Below are positions 10,248 to 18,207 of a DNA stretch of 32,949 nt, in pieces. The translations under genes and the position numbers were made by a program. Position 1 is the first letter of the stretch, and each line of letters begins with the position of its first letter. The stretch spans positions 1 to 32,949 of the forward strand of contig CAYZVJ010000030.1 of NCBI GenBank assembly GCA_964481765.1. Reading direction: 5' to 3'. This DNA comes from G020353115 sp964481765. GTDB lineage: Bacteria; Bacteroidota; Bacteroidia; Bacteroidales; VadinHA17. Under the pieces are notes generated by a model. That model had not been told where the DNA came from. It worked only from the letters and a program-made list of their open reading frames with translations, and did not search any database.

Positions 10248-10859
10248 TCATTTTTTTGCTAACCCATTGGCAAGAATTGCAGAAAATGCCTTAATTGTTT
10301 TCTGTATTTCCTGATCGGTATGGTGGCGAATGGTTAGGAGGTCGGTGATTCCCAGTTGAATCTGCACAATGGAATAAGCAATAAGATCGCTACGGATATC
10401 CGTTCGTAACGATCCTTCATGCTTAGATTTCTCTATTACAGGGGTTAACAATTCGATCATCAATTCCTTCGAATGGATCAGTACATTGCCTGACTCCTGG
10501 TCGCTTTCCTCTTTCATGGCATGATCAAGAAAAGCACTCTGTAACGGATGGGAGAGATTAAATCTGGCAACCATTTCAAGGTTTTCTTCAAACGATGTGA
10601 AAAAATCCCCGGAAGGTAATTCGAAAAGTTCTTTTACATGTTCCATTCGCAGGGCTGTAGCCTGATCGATAAGAAACAGGTAAAGTTCTTTCTTGCTTTC
10701 AAAATAACGATAAAAACTTCCTTTCGCTATCCCCAATTTTAATACAACCCGGGAAATCGATGCGTTTTTATAAGCATGACTTGTAAATTCCTCAAAACAT
10801 GTCCGGATAATCTCTTCCTGTCTTTCTTGTGACAGGTTATAAAAGGTTGATCGTGGCAT
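10248..10859 (-). CDS. TetR/AcrR-family transcriptional regulator
   Basis: The protein has 203 residues. The N-terminal helix-turn-helix (about residues 10-60) carries the TetR hallmark ASISRVVLKLGIAKGSFYRYFESKKELYLFLI; the rest is a helical ligand-binding and dimerisation domain with no recognisable ligand specificity. Two copies of a GCGACTA-type palindrome lie 14-64 bp upstream of its start, between it and the divergent peptidase/MttB/permease operon, which suggests autoregulation and possibly control of that operon. Its other neighbour, the amidohydrolase operon, is downstream on the same strand, starting 78 bp past the TetR stop codon. Confidence 0.9.
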   Translation of the reverse strand: MPRSTFYNLSQERQEEIIRTCFEEFTSHAYKNASISRVVLKLGIAKGSFYRYFESKKELYLFLIDQATALRMEHVKELFELPSGDFFTSFEENLEMVARFNLSHPLQSAFLDHAMKEESDQESGNVLIHSKELMIELLTPVIEKSKHEGSLRTDIRSDLIAYSIVQIQLGITDLLTIRHHTDQEIQKTIKAFSAILANGLAKK

Positions 10860-10872
10860 GACATATTATTTA

Positions 10873-10888
10873 GCGACTACATGGTCAT
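10873..10888. promoter_or_regulatory. Imperfect second operator-like site
   Basis: GCGACTACATGGTCAT shares its left half (GCGACTAC) with the perfect palindrome 35 bp away, and its right half is a degraded match. It is 14-29 bp upstream of the TetR start codon and would overlap that gene's transcription start region. Confidence 0.55.
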
Positions 10889-10907
10889 AAATATATTAAT
10901 AATTAAT

Positions 10908-10923
10908 GCGACTACCTAGTCGC
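10908..10923. promoter_or_regulatory. Palindromic TetR operator candidate
   Basis: GCGACTACCTAGTCGC has 7-bp perfect inverted arms with a 2-bp centre, the size and symmetry expected of a TetR-family operator. It lies in the divergent region between the TetR gene (start 10859) and the operon starting at 11089. No binding data are available; the assignment rests on symmetry, position and the second partial copy. Confidence 0.7.
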
Positions 10924-11088
10924 AATTCAATTATTTTCATTTTATTTATTATCATCATAAGCTGAGCAGGCTTAAACCGTAATAAAACTGAAATGATTAC
11001 CGATTTGCTAATAAATATTTTGTAAATTCAGCATCTTAATCCTTCTTCATCGTTTGGAAAGTGGTTTCAGAGTTAAACCTATAGAAAC

Positions 11089-13173
11089 ATGAAAACGAAA
11101 ATACGATTGACAAGCTTTTTTGTTTTAGCATTGAGTGCACTTTTCAGTGCAACCGGACAATTATTACCGGACCAGTATAAAACCTTATTACAGGAATCCA
11201 TTATGGATGAGATCATTGGAGAGTGTTCTGGTGAAACAGCCATGAACAATATGATTGAAATGTCGGGGTATAACCGTGATCGGCTTGAAAATGAATTCAC
11301 GACAACTTTTCTTGAAGCGGAATATGTATTGGCAATGCTTAAGAATTATGGCATTGCTGATGCAAAAATTGAGCGATTCCCAGGAGGAGAGGTATGGGAT
11401 GGAATAAAGGGTGAACTCTGGGAAATTAGTCCGGATCGGGCTAAAATTGCTGATTATGATGATCTAAGGGCGGTTCTTGCATCGGGAAGCAGGAGTGCAG
11501 ATGTCGAGGCAGAACTCATATGGATAGGTGGAGGAGAGGATGAGGATTTTGATAATAAGGATGTTAACGGAAAGATAGTGGTCACATCAGGGTCTGTATC
11601 CGGTGTGCATAACCGGGCTGTGTCCAGGGGAGCTGTGGGTGTCATTTCAATGAATACTCCCAGGCCATTAAAGGATCCGATTCAAATTCCATGGAGAGGG
11701 CTCCGTGGAGATGATGCCACGTTCGCCTTTAACCTGAATGCAAGGGAAGGTGAGATTTTGAAAAACAGACTGTTAAGTGGTGAAGAGATACGCGTACATG
11801 CCGTGGTGGAGAGTGCTTTACGCGACTATGAACTACAGGATCCGACAGCCGTTATATATGGCACTGACAGGGATGCGGGAGAAGTGATCTTTTCAGCTCA
11901 CCTGTTTGAAGGCTATACCAAGCAGGGGGCGAATGATAATATTTCTGGCAGTGTTGTTATACTGGATGTTGCCCGTACTCTTAATACCCTGATCAAGGAG
12001 GGTCGGATTCCCAGGCCAAAACGAAACATACGATTCCTGTGGGTTCCTGAATTTTCCGGGACAGGACCCTGGGTGAATGCTCACAAGGAATTGATGAAAA
12101 ATACATTGTGTAATATTAACCTGGATATGGTTGGCCTTCACCTGAGCAAAAGCCACTCTTTTTTCTGCCTGATGCGAACTACTTTCGGGAATCCCCATTA
12201 CCTGAATGATGTGATGGAGCACTATTACAGCTATGTGGGTGAAACCAACCGGGAGATGATCCATAACAGGAGAATCGGTGGATTTACCAAAAGGATTGTT
12301 GCTCCAAGTGGTTCAGATGACCCCTTCTATTATAAAATTGATCCACATTACGGTTCTTCCGATCATGAAGTCTTTAATGACTGGGGAATCCAGGTTCCCG
12401 GGATCATGATGATCACCTGGCCTGATTTATACTACCATACCTCGGAGGACCGTCCCTATAATTGTGATGCTACACAGCTGAAAAGGGCAGCTGTTATTGC
12501 TGCAGCTTCAGCATATACCATTGCCAGTGCAGATAAAAACATGGCCATGAAGATTGCTGCCGAAACTTATAGCCATGCTGCCAATAGGCTGGGTATCCAA
12601 TTCGGACGTGCGATCGATGAATTATCTGCATCAACTGTGAATGATTTTACAAACACCTATAAAAAAGCCAGGAGCTACATTGAAGCAACTGTGATGAATG
12701 AAAATGAGACGTTGGAGAGCATTATTGAACTTACCGGTAATTCAGAAGATATGGATAACTACATTAAAACAATTCAATCTTCTGTCCAAAAAATTGGTGA
12801 AGGACAGTTGGCTGTACTTGATGAACAGATGAGAGCCATTGCCCGGCAGTTGAACGTAACACCTGTAAAGGTCCAGTTGAATGATCTGGAAAAGAGAGCA
12901 TACAGCTTGGTTCCCAGGCAGACCGTAAAGGTTAAAGAGGCCGGATACCAGGGACATTCCCGTATTCTCAGGGAACTGCCGTCCGAAATTACGGACAGGT
13001 ACCCGGTCATCTCTCTCTATGATACCAGGGAATTGTCCCGGCTGGTTAACGGAAAACACAGTGCCCTGGACATTAAAAGATTACTTGATACACAATCAAC
13101 CAGTGAATCAGATCTGCAATCGATTATGAACTACCTTGAACGGTTGAAATATGCAGGACTGATTGAAATGTAA
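11089..13173 (+). CDS. Secreted M28-like zinc peptidase with PA-type insert and C-terminal winged-helix-like tail
   Basis: This 694-residue protein has a signal peptide (residues 1-24, ending SATGQ). A protease-associated-type segment covers about 136-245. The M28 fold follows with likely zinc ligands H271 (SAHLFEG), D283 (GANDNISGS), D346 (NINLDMVG) and H426 (GSSDHEVF). Where most M28 enzymes have a GluGlu pair, this one has PEFSGTG (E321, F322), a variant seen in the DUF4910-type branch, so either the second glutamate ligand is replaced or the metal site is altered. The last 45 or so residues (GKHSALDIKRLL...YLERLKYAGLIEM) resemble a winged-helix module. It probably cleaves amino acids from peptides outside the cytoplasm. 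It is the first gene of an operon: the MttB-like gene starts 6 nt after its stop codon. Confidence 0.82.
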   Translation: MKTKIRLTSFFVLALSALFSATGQLLPDQYKTLLQESIMDEIIGECSGETAMNNMIEMSGYNRDRLENEFTTTFLEAEYVLAMLKNYGIADAKIERFPGGEVWDGIKGELWEISPDRAKIADYDDLRAVLASGSRSADVEAELIWIGGGEDEDFDNKDVNGKIVVTSGSVSGVHNRAVSRGAVGVISMNTPRPLKDPIQIPWRGLRGDDATFAFNLNAREGEILKNRLLSGEEIRVHAVVESALRDYELQDPTAVIYGTDRDAGEVIFSAHLFEGYTKQGANDNISGSVVILDVARTLNTLIKEGRIPRPKRNIRFLWVPEFSGTGPWVNAHKELMKNTLCNINLDMVGLHLSKSHSFFCLMRTTFGNPHYLNDVMEHYYSYVGETNREMIHNRRIGGFTKRIVAPSGSDDPFYYKIDPHYGSSDHEVFNDWGIQVPGIMMITWPDLYYHTSEDRPYNCDATQLKRAAVIAAASAYTIASADKNMAMKIAAETYSHAANRLGIQFGRAIDELSASTVNDFTNTYKKARSYIEATVMNENETLESIIELTGNSEDMDNYIKTIQSSVQKIGEGQLAVLDEQMRAIARQLNVTPVKVQLNDLEKRAYSLVPRQTVKVKEAGYQGHSRILRELPSEITDRYPVISLYDTRELSRLVNGKHSALDIKRLLDTQSTSESDLQSIMNYLERLKYAGLIEM

Positions 13174-13179
13174 TTTTCA

Positions 13180-14616
13180 TTGAAGCAGAAAGCAATACCG
13201 GAAATAAAGCTTCTGGATGAAGAACAGCAATCCTTTATCCATCAAAATTCGCTTCGGATCCTGTCCCGGACCGGCGTGAAGGTTGAATCTGGTGTGGCCC
13301 GGGATCTTTTTTCAAAAGCCATTGGAACCAGTCAGGATTCTGAAAAGGTTTTTATACCTGCTGACCTGGTTGAATGGGCGATACAGTCTGCCCCTTCAAA
13401 CCTCACTCTGTTTGACCGTAATGGAAAGGAAGCATTCCGTCTTGGTGCCGATTATACCGGTAGTACGGTTTTTGGGATTGGTGTAACAAATACGCATTAC
13501 CAGGATTATAAAACAGATCGCGTTCTCCCTTTTTCCCGGGAGCACATGAAGATATCGAGCCGGCTGGGAGATGCACTTTCTGAATTCGATGTTGTTTCAA
13601 CTGTCGGTATACCTTCGGATGTTACCCCGGATGTTGCTGATCTGTATGGTACGCTGGATATGTATGCCAACACGAGCAAAACCCTGGTTATCCTGATCAT
13701 GGATGATGGCAGCATTTCATCTGTTTTTGATTTACTATCTCATTTAAACACGAATCCATACGATAACTCCTCAATCATAACCTATGTAAATCCGGTTACA
13801 CCATTGATCCTGAATGGTGGGACGGTGCAGAAGATGATCCAGTCCATTGAGCTTGGTTATCCGGTAGCCTTTTCCAATTACAGCATGTATGGGGCGACTA
13901 CGCCGGCACCGGCAGTTGGAACCCTGAGTTTGATGAACGCCGAACTGTTAGCCGGCTTAGTCCTCAGCCAGCTCATACGGGAAGGGGCTCCCATGATCCT
14001 GGGCAGTCTTCCGGCCAGTTTTGATATGACCACCATGGAAAGTCCGTTTACTCCACAAACGTTTCTGCTGAACCTTGCCTGTGCCGAGATGATGGATCAT
14101 TACGGATTGCCGCACTGCGGAACTTCCGGAAGTGGTGCAGGGTGGGGTGCTGATCTGCCTGCAGCGGATATGCTCTGGATGAATCACCTGACCAGCTGTC
14201 TGGGCAAGGTCGGTCTTGTTCCTTTTGTGGGTGCTGTTTTTGAGTCCCTGGCGTTCTCCCCGGCGATGGCGATCCATTCGAACCAGATCATCATGCAGAT
14301 CAGGAAATTTAGCCGTGGGATCGGACTGGAAAATTTTTCAGAAAGTTTCAGCGAGATCATGAAAGCCGGGCCTGGAGGGAATTTCCTGACTTCTGGCCAG
14401 ACACTGAAAGAAATGGATTCATTTACAAGACCGGAAAATATCTGGCAGGGAATGACCGTAGAGAAGTGGGGAAATGAAGGAAAACCAAAAGCCTCTGAGC
14501 GATTGAAAAAATATGTTGAAGAGTTGATGAGTAATCTGCAACCACCGGATGATTATGACCGGATCATGGAAAAGGGTGAGAAGATGATCCGCAAAATGAT
14601 CGGTAAAAAATCATGA
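13180..14616 (+). CDS. MttB-superfamily (trimethylamine methyltransferase family) protein, non-pyrrolysine type
   Basis: The 478-residue protein opens with the family start pattern (LLDEEQQSFIHQNSLRILSRTGVKV) and contains the conserved GATTPAPAVG (238-247), NAELLAGLVLSQLIREGAP and HYGLPHCGTSGSG motifs. Known members transfer a methyl group from trimethylamine, glycine betaine or related quaternary amines to a corrinoid protein. There is no in-frame amber codon, so it belongs to the non-pyrrolysine branch typified by glycine-betaine methyltransferase MtgB. The region after residue 320 departs from the usual family sequence (SPAMAIHSNQI where acidic residues are common), so its substrate may differ. 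The start is TTG at 13180; no in-frame ATG comes before residue 123 (HMKISS), which would remove the conserved N-terminus. It lies between the M28 peptidase (6-nt gap) and the antiporter (ATGA overlap). Confidence 0.85.
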   Translation: MKQKAIPEIKLLDEEQQSFIHQNSLRILSRTGVKVESGVARDLFSKAIGTSQDSEKVFIPADLVEWAIQSAPSNLTLFDRNGKEAFRLGADYTGSTVFGIGVTNTHYQDYKTDRVLPFSREHMKISSRLGDALSEFDVVSTVGIPSDVTPDVADLYGTLDMYANTSKTLVILIMDDGSISSVFDLLSHLNTNPYDNSSIITYVNPVTPLILNGGTVQKMIQSIELGYPVAFSNYSMYGATTPAPAVGTLSLMNAELLAGLVLSQLIREGAPMILGSLPASFDMTTMESPFTPQTFLLNLACAEMMDHYGLPHCGTSGSGAGWGADLPAADMLWMNHLTSCLGKVGLVPFVGAVFESLAFSPAMAIHSNQIIMQIRKFSRGIGLENFSESFSEIMKAGPGGNFLTSGQTLKEMDSFTRPENIWQGMTVEKWGNEGKPKASERLKKYVEELMSNLQPPDDYDRIMEKGEKMIRKMIGKKS

Positions 14617-15926
14617 GCAGGAAGGGAACTGAACCAAAAAAACTCGGCCTCTGGATGAGTACCAGCCTGGTTGCCGGGAACATGATCGGTTCGGGTATTT
14701 TCCTTCTTCCTGCAACCCTGGCTTTCTTTGGTGGTATTTCTCTTTTTGGATGGCTCTTCTCCGCAGTGGGAGCAATCTTTCTGGCACTGCTCTTCTCACG
14801 CCTCAGCCGGTTAATTGCGGGCGTTGGCGGCCCTTATGTATACACCAGGAAAGCTTTCGGAGACCTGTGCGGGTTCCTCGTAGCCTGGGGATACTGGATA
14901 TCAATCTGGTGCGGGAATGCGGCCATCGCTTCAGCTGCGGTGGGCTACATGGGAGCATTTATCCCTTCTTTGACTGATAATCCTGCACTCAGTGGTATGA
15001 CAGCCATCGGACTGGTATGGCTCTTTTCATGGATCAACATGAGCGGTATACGTAAGGCAGGTATGACCCAGCTGATTACCACCCTGTTAAAACTTATACC
15101 ATTGATCCTGCTCGGAACGATAGGTTTTCTTTACTTCAAAACGGAGAATTTTCATCCCCTGAATCTCAGCCATAAAACCAATTTTTCTGCAATTACAGCA
15201 ACAGCGGCACTTACCTTATGGGCATTCCTTGGTCTGGAATCTGCCACCATACCTTCGGACCAGGTAAAAAATCCCGGGCGAACCATTCCAAAAGCAACCA
15301 TCCTGGGAACATTACTGGTTTTAGTCGTTTACATAGCCAGTACCGGGGCTGTCATGGGAATCATCTCACCCTCTGAATTATCCGTTTCAACATCACCGTT
15401 TGCCGATGCTGCAAAAGAGGTCTGGGGAACCTGGGCCGGTTATGCGGTTGCCGCAGGTGCACTGGTTGCCTGCATGGGAGCATTGAATGGCTGGATCCTG
15501 CTTCAGGGGCAGCTTCCCCTGGCAGCATCCAGGGACGGTCTCTTTCCACCTTTCTTTGGCAGGTTGTCCCGGAAAGGAATGCCTGATTTGGGAATAATCG
15601 TTTCCAGCCTGCTGGCATCCATCCTGATCATCTTGAATTATACCCGGGGGCTGGTGAGCATGTTTACCTTCATTATCATGATCTCTACTCTTTCTACCCT
15701 GATCCCCTATGCATTTTCTTCCCTGGCAGATATGGTGTTTTGCACGCGGGGACCAAACAGGCAGAGAAACAAAACGATTTTTTTTGGTCTGGCAATCTCC
15801 ATCCCTTCGCTGGCATTCTCCCTCTGGGCCATCTGGGGCCTCGGCCTTATAACAGTGTTATGGGGAGTCGTGCTGCTGGTATTGGGAGTCCCTTTCTTCT
15901 TCTACCTGCGAAGAAGAAAGTTATAA
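14613..15926 (+). CDS. APC-family amino acid/amine antiporter, AdiC-like
   Basis: This 437-residue protein has about 12 membrane segments. The first carries the substrate-binding GSG loop (GNMIGSGIFLLPA, 22-34). Residues aligned by motif with the E. coli arginine/agmatine antiporter AdiC are kept: N102 (WCGN), W203 (LWAFLGLESA), E209 and W294 (LNGWILL), and PFADAA and DGLFPP are also alike. It therefore probably exchanges an amino acid or amine for its metabolic product, though the exact substrate is not known. Its ATG overlaps the stop of the MttB-like gene in an ATGA, so the two are translationally coupled. That suggests it imports the substrate or exports the product of the methyltransferase. 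The gene ends inside the first copy of an inverted-repeat cluster that also takes in the stop of the converging gene. Confidence 0.88.
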   Translation: MSRKGTEPKKLGLWMSTSLVAGNMIGSGIFLLPATLAFFGGISLFGWLFSAVGAIFLALLFSRLSRLIAGVGGPYVYTRKAFGDLCGFLVAWGYWISIWCGNAAIASAAVGYMGAFIPSLTDNPALSGMTAIGLVWLFSWINMSGIRKAGMTQLITTLLKLIPLILLGTIGFLYFKTENFHPLNLSHKTNFSAITATAALTLWAFLGLESATIPSDQVKNPGRTIPKATILGTLLVLVVYIASTGAVMGIISPSELSVSTSPFADAAKEVWGTWAGYAVAAGALVACMGALNGWILLQGQLPLAASRDGLFPPFFGRLSRKGMPDLGIIVSSLLASILIILNYTRGLVSMFTFIIMISTLSTLIPYAFSSLADMVFCTRGPNRQRNKTIFFGLAISIPSLAFSLWAIWGLGLITVLWGVVLLVLGVPFFFYLRRRKL

Positions 15927-15996
15927 GTTATTGGTTATCAGTTATAAGTTAATCCTCCTTCCAACTTATAAACTTATTAACATATAACTTATAACT
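15919..15996. terminator. Inverted agttataagtt repeats between convergent genes, possible bidirectional terminator
   Basis: agttataagtt occurs at 15919-15929 and 15940-15950, and its reverse complement aacttataact at 15986-15996, with a partial copy (aacttata) at 15963-15970. The outer arms reach into the stop codons of the antiporter gene (15924-15926) and the HD remnant (15995-15997). The AT-rich stem is weak for an intrinsic terminator but could form from either strand. The word belongs to the dispersed family also seen at 5459 and 18224. Confidence 0.5.
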
Positions 15997-16271
15997 ACTT
16001 CCCTCCAAATTTTTCTTTCCCGGCACTCACCAGTTCATCGAATGCATTTTCCAGTTTTTCGTTCACATCCCTCAATCCATCAGCAACCTGCTCAGCCCAC
16101 TCAAGGTAGTCCCGTTTTATCCTGTTATTCCATTTCCGGGGCGGATTCTCCAGAAGATCTCGTATGTTGCTGATCTTATCTGCCACTTTTATCTTTTCGA
16201 CGCTGATTCCTGTGCTTGCTTGCTGCAAAGTGTAAGGCTTTCAGGAATCCGGAAAATTCTACTGAATTCAT
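15995..16271 (-). pseudogene. HD-domain (MESH1/RelA-SpoT hydrolase-like) phosphohydrolase broken by internal deletion and frameshift
   Basis: Two frames carry the two ends of one family. From ATG at 16271 the protein MNSVEFSGFLKALHFAASKH followed by RNQRRKD matches the N-terminus of MESH1-like HD hydrolases, but that frame stops at 16176-16178. The other frame, ending at 15995, encodes the family C-terminus (KVADKISNIRDLLENPPRKW, then KRDYLEWAEQVADGLR). The central region of about 100 residues, including the HD metal site and the ExxxDD-type loop, is missing, and the join (around 16190) is out of frame. The start is 1 nt after the MazG-like stop codon, so the intact ancestor was in an operon with it. 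Intact relatives hydrolyse (p)ppGpp-like substrates; this copy cannot be active. An assembly deletion is the alternative. Confidence 0.8.
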
Positions 16272-16272
16272 G

Positions 16273-16611
16273 CTAAAGTTCGTTGTATTTTTTTGCGGTA
16301 TCACGGGATCTTTCAACTGGATATTTTATGTGGTTTTTACGGATTTTTTCAAGGACAATCTTCTTTATGTCCAGTCCATGTTTGTTTGCAAGCAGCAGGC
16401 TAAATGCAAAAATATCCGCCAGCTCATCACACAATCTTCCTGGATCGATGGTTTCAACCTCCTCTTCTTTCTTCCAGAGGAACAGCTCATTAAGCTCTGC
16501 CGCTTCAATCGAGATTGCCAGAGCCAGGTCTTTTGAATTGTGAAATTGTTTCCAGTTCCGTTCATCACGGAACTTCACCAGTTCATTGATCATTTGATCG
16601 ATATCAGACAT
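16273..16611 (-). CDS. MazG-like nucleotide pyrophosphohydrolase
   Basis: The preferred start is the ATG at 16611 (MSDIDQMINELVKFRDERNW), giving 112 residues; a longer frame back to 16674 adds a stretch unlike the family. The motifs SIEAAELNELFLWK and ELADIFAFSLLLANKHG carry the paired acidic residues that bind magnesium in the all-alpha MazG/RS21-C6 group, and the ending IRKNHIKYPVERSRDTAKKYNEL is typical. Members hydrolyse nucleoside triphosphates, often non-canonical ones such as modified dCTP, to monophosphates as house-cleaning enzymes in the cytoplasm. The downstream HD hydrolase, now a pseudogene, starts 1 nt after its stop, and the SLC13 transporter is divergent. Confidence 0.88.
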   Translation of the reverse strand: MSDIDQMINELVKFRDERNWKQFHNSKDLALAISIEAAELNELFLWKKEEEVETIDPGRLCDELADIFAFSLLLANKHGLDIKKIVLEKIRKNHIKYPVERSRDTAKKYNEL

Positions 16612-16728
16612 GGTTATTTTATTTGAGATGTAAAGGTATAAAATAAATGTTTGTACCTTAGGAAGATCAACCAATTGCTTTTTATATTGGGATTGATCAA
16701 GAAATACCTGTTGTCCGGTTCCGGTTTA

Positions 16729-18207
16729 ATGCAGAAGATCGGTCTCCTCTCCGGCCCTTTGCTTGCGATTATCCTGGTTCTTTTTTTTGATCTTGACAAG
16801 GGAAACCCGAACGTTACGTTAACAGCTGCTGTTGCTCTTCTCATGGCCGTCTGGTGGATCACTGAGTGCGTTCCCCTGGCGGTTACTGCTCTTTTACCGG
16901 TTGTCCTTTTTCCCCTGATGGGGATTATGAATGGGAGAGAGGTTTCCACCCTCTATTTTAATCACATAATTTTCCTCTTTATCGGTGGATTTATTGTCGC
17001 GCTGGCAATGCAGAAATGGGAATTGCACCGAAGAATAGCCCTGTTTACCATGTTACTATTTGGGATAAAGCCTGCCCGGATACTTTTTGGATTTATGATC
17101 ACCACCTGGTTTTTATCCATGTGGATCTCGAATACGGCCACTGCCATGATGATGGTCCCGATTGCGCTTTCCGTAATCATCAACCTGGAGGGGACGCTCA
17201 GCAAGAAGCAGGTTAAGAAATATTCCGTCGGATTGTTGCTGGGGATTGCTTACAGTGCAAGCATTGGAGGCATTGCAACACTTGTCGGTACGCCACCAAA
17301 CCTCTCATTTTCAAGGATTCTAACCATTACCTTCCCGGAAGTAACGGAGATCTCCTTTGCTTCATGGTTCTTTTTTGCTTTCCCCATTTCACTCTTTTTC
17401 CTCTTTCTTGTCTGGCTGACCCTTTCATTTATTTTCTGTAGGGTAAGCTTTTCAGTAGACCGGCATATTTTCAATAAGCAATACAGGGAGCTTGGCAGGA
17501 TGGGTTTTGAAGAGAAAGTTGTATTCGCAGTCTTCCTGGGCATGGCTCTTTTATGGCTGACCAGGGCAGACATCACCGTTGGTCACTTAACTATCCCTGG
17601 ATGGTCGGGAATATTTCCACAGGCTGATTATATCAATGATGGTACCGTGGCCATAGCACTTTCACTGATCCTTTTTATCGTTCCATCGAAAAAAAAATCA
17701 CGATTAATGGACTGGAAGACAGCTGCAAAACTGCCCTGGGGCATTGTACTGCTCTTTGGTGGAGGATTTGCGCTGGCAAGCGGCTTTCGGGAGTCCGGCC
17801 TTTCACAATGGTTCGGGATGCAGCTTAGCGGACTTGATGCATTATCCCCCGGTTTTCTGGTTGGGAGTATCTGCCTTATGATTACCTTCCTTACGGAGCT
17901 GACTTCAAACACGGCTACTGCAGAGATGATACTGCCTATTCTTGCAGCAGTAGGTACAGCGATTGGCAGGAATCCCCTCTTGTTGATGATTCCTGCCACC
18001 CTGGCAAGCTCCTTTGCATTCATGATGCCTGTCGCAACACCACCCAATGCCATCATTTTTGGTACAAACCGGTTGCGGATCATGGATATGGTAAAAGTGG
18101 GATTCGTAATCAATCTTATGGGAGTGCTTGTCCTGACACTCGGAATTCTGATCCTTGGATCTATTCTGGATATTGATCCTGCCATTATGCCGGAATGGGC
18201 GAAGTGA
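16729..18207 (+). CDS. SLC13/DASS-family sodium:dicarboxylate (divalent anion) symporter
   Basis: This is a membrane protein of 492 residues from the ATG at 16729 (MQKIGLLSGPLLAI), where the family usually begins; the frame is open back to a TTG at 16651, so the start is uncertain. Both halves of the family's inverted repeat are visible: SNTATAMMMVP (about residues 134-144) with GTPPN, and TSNTATAEMILP with ATPPNAIIFG. These SNT and TPPN loops form the sodium and carboxylate sites in VcINDY. About 11-12 membrane segments are predicted by eye. It probably imports succinate, fumarate, malate or a similar anion with sodium. It stands alone, divergent from the MazG-like gene, and is followed by a long repeat-filled intergenic region. 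Confidence 0.87.
   Translation: MQKIGLLSGPLLAIILVLFFDLDKGNPNVTLTAAVALLMAVWWITECVPLAVTALLPVVLFPLMGIMNGREVSTLYFNHIIFLFIGGFIVALAMQKWELHRRIALFTMLLFGIKPARILFGFMITTWFLSMWISNTATAMMMVPIALSVIINLEGTLSKKQVKKYSVGLLLGIAYSASIGGIATLVGTPPNLSFSRILTITFPEVTEISFASWFFFAFPISLFFLFLVWLTLSFIFCRVSFSVDRHIFNKQYRELGRMGFEEKVVFAVFLGMALLWLTRADITVGHLTIPGWSGIFPQADYINDGTVAIALSLILFIVPSKKKSRLMDWKTAAKLPWGIVLLFGGGFALASGFRESGLSQWFGMQLSGLDALSPGFLVGSICLMITFLTELTSNTATAEMILPILAAVGTAIGRNPLLLMIPATLASSFAFMMPVATPPNAIIFGTNRLRIMDMVKVGFVINLMGVLVLTLGILILGSILDIDPAIMPEWAK

Noticed and set aside
16612..16674. N-terminal extension of the MazG-like protein starting at 16674
   Set aside because: The extra 21 residues (MVDLPKVQTFILYLYISNKIT) are unlike the family and overlap the divergent region; the ATG at 16611 gives the usual start.
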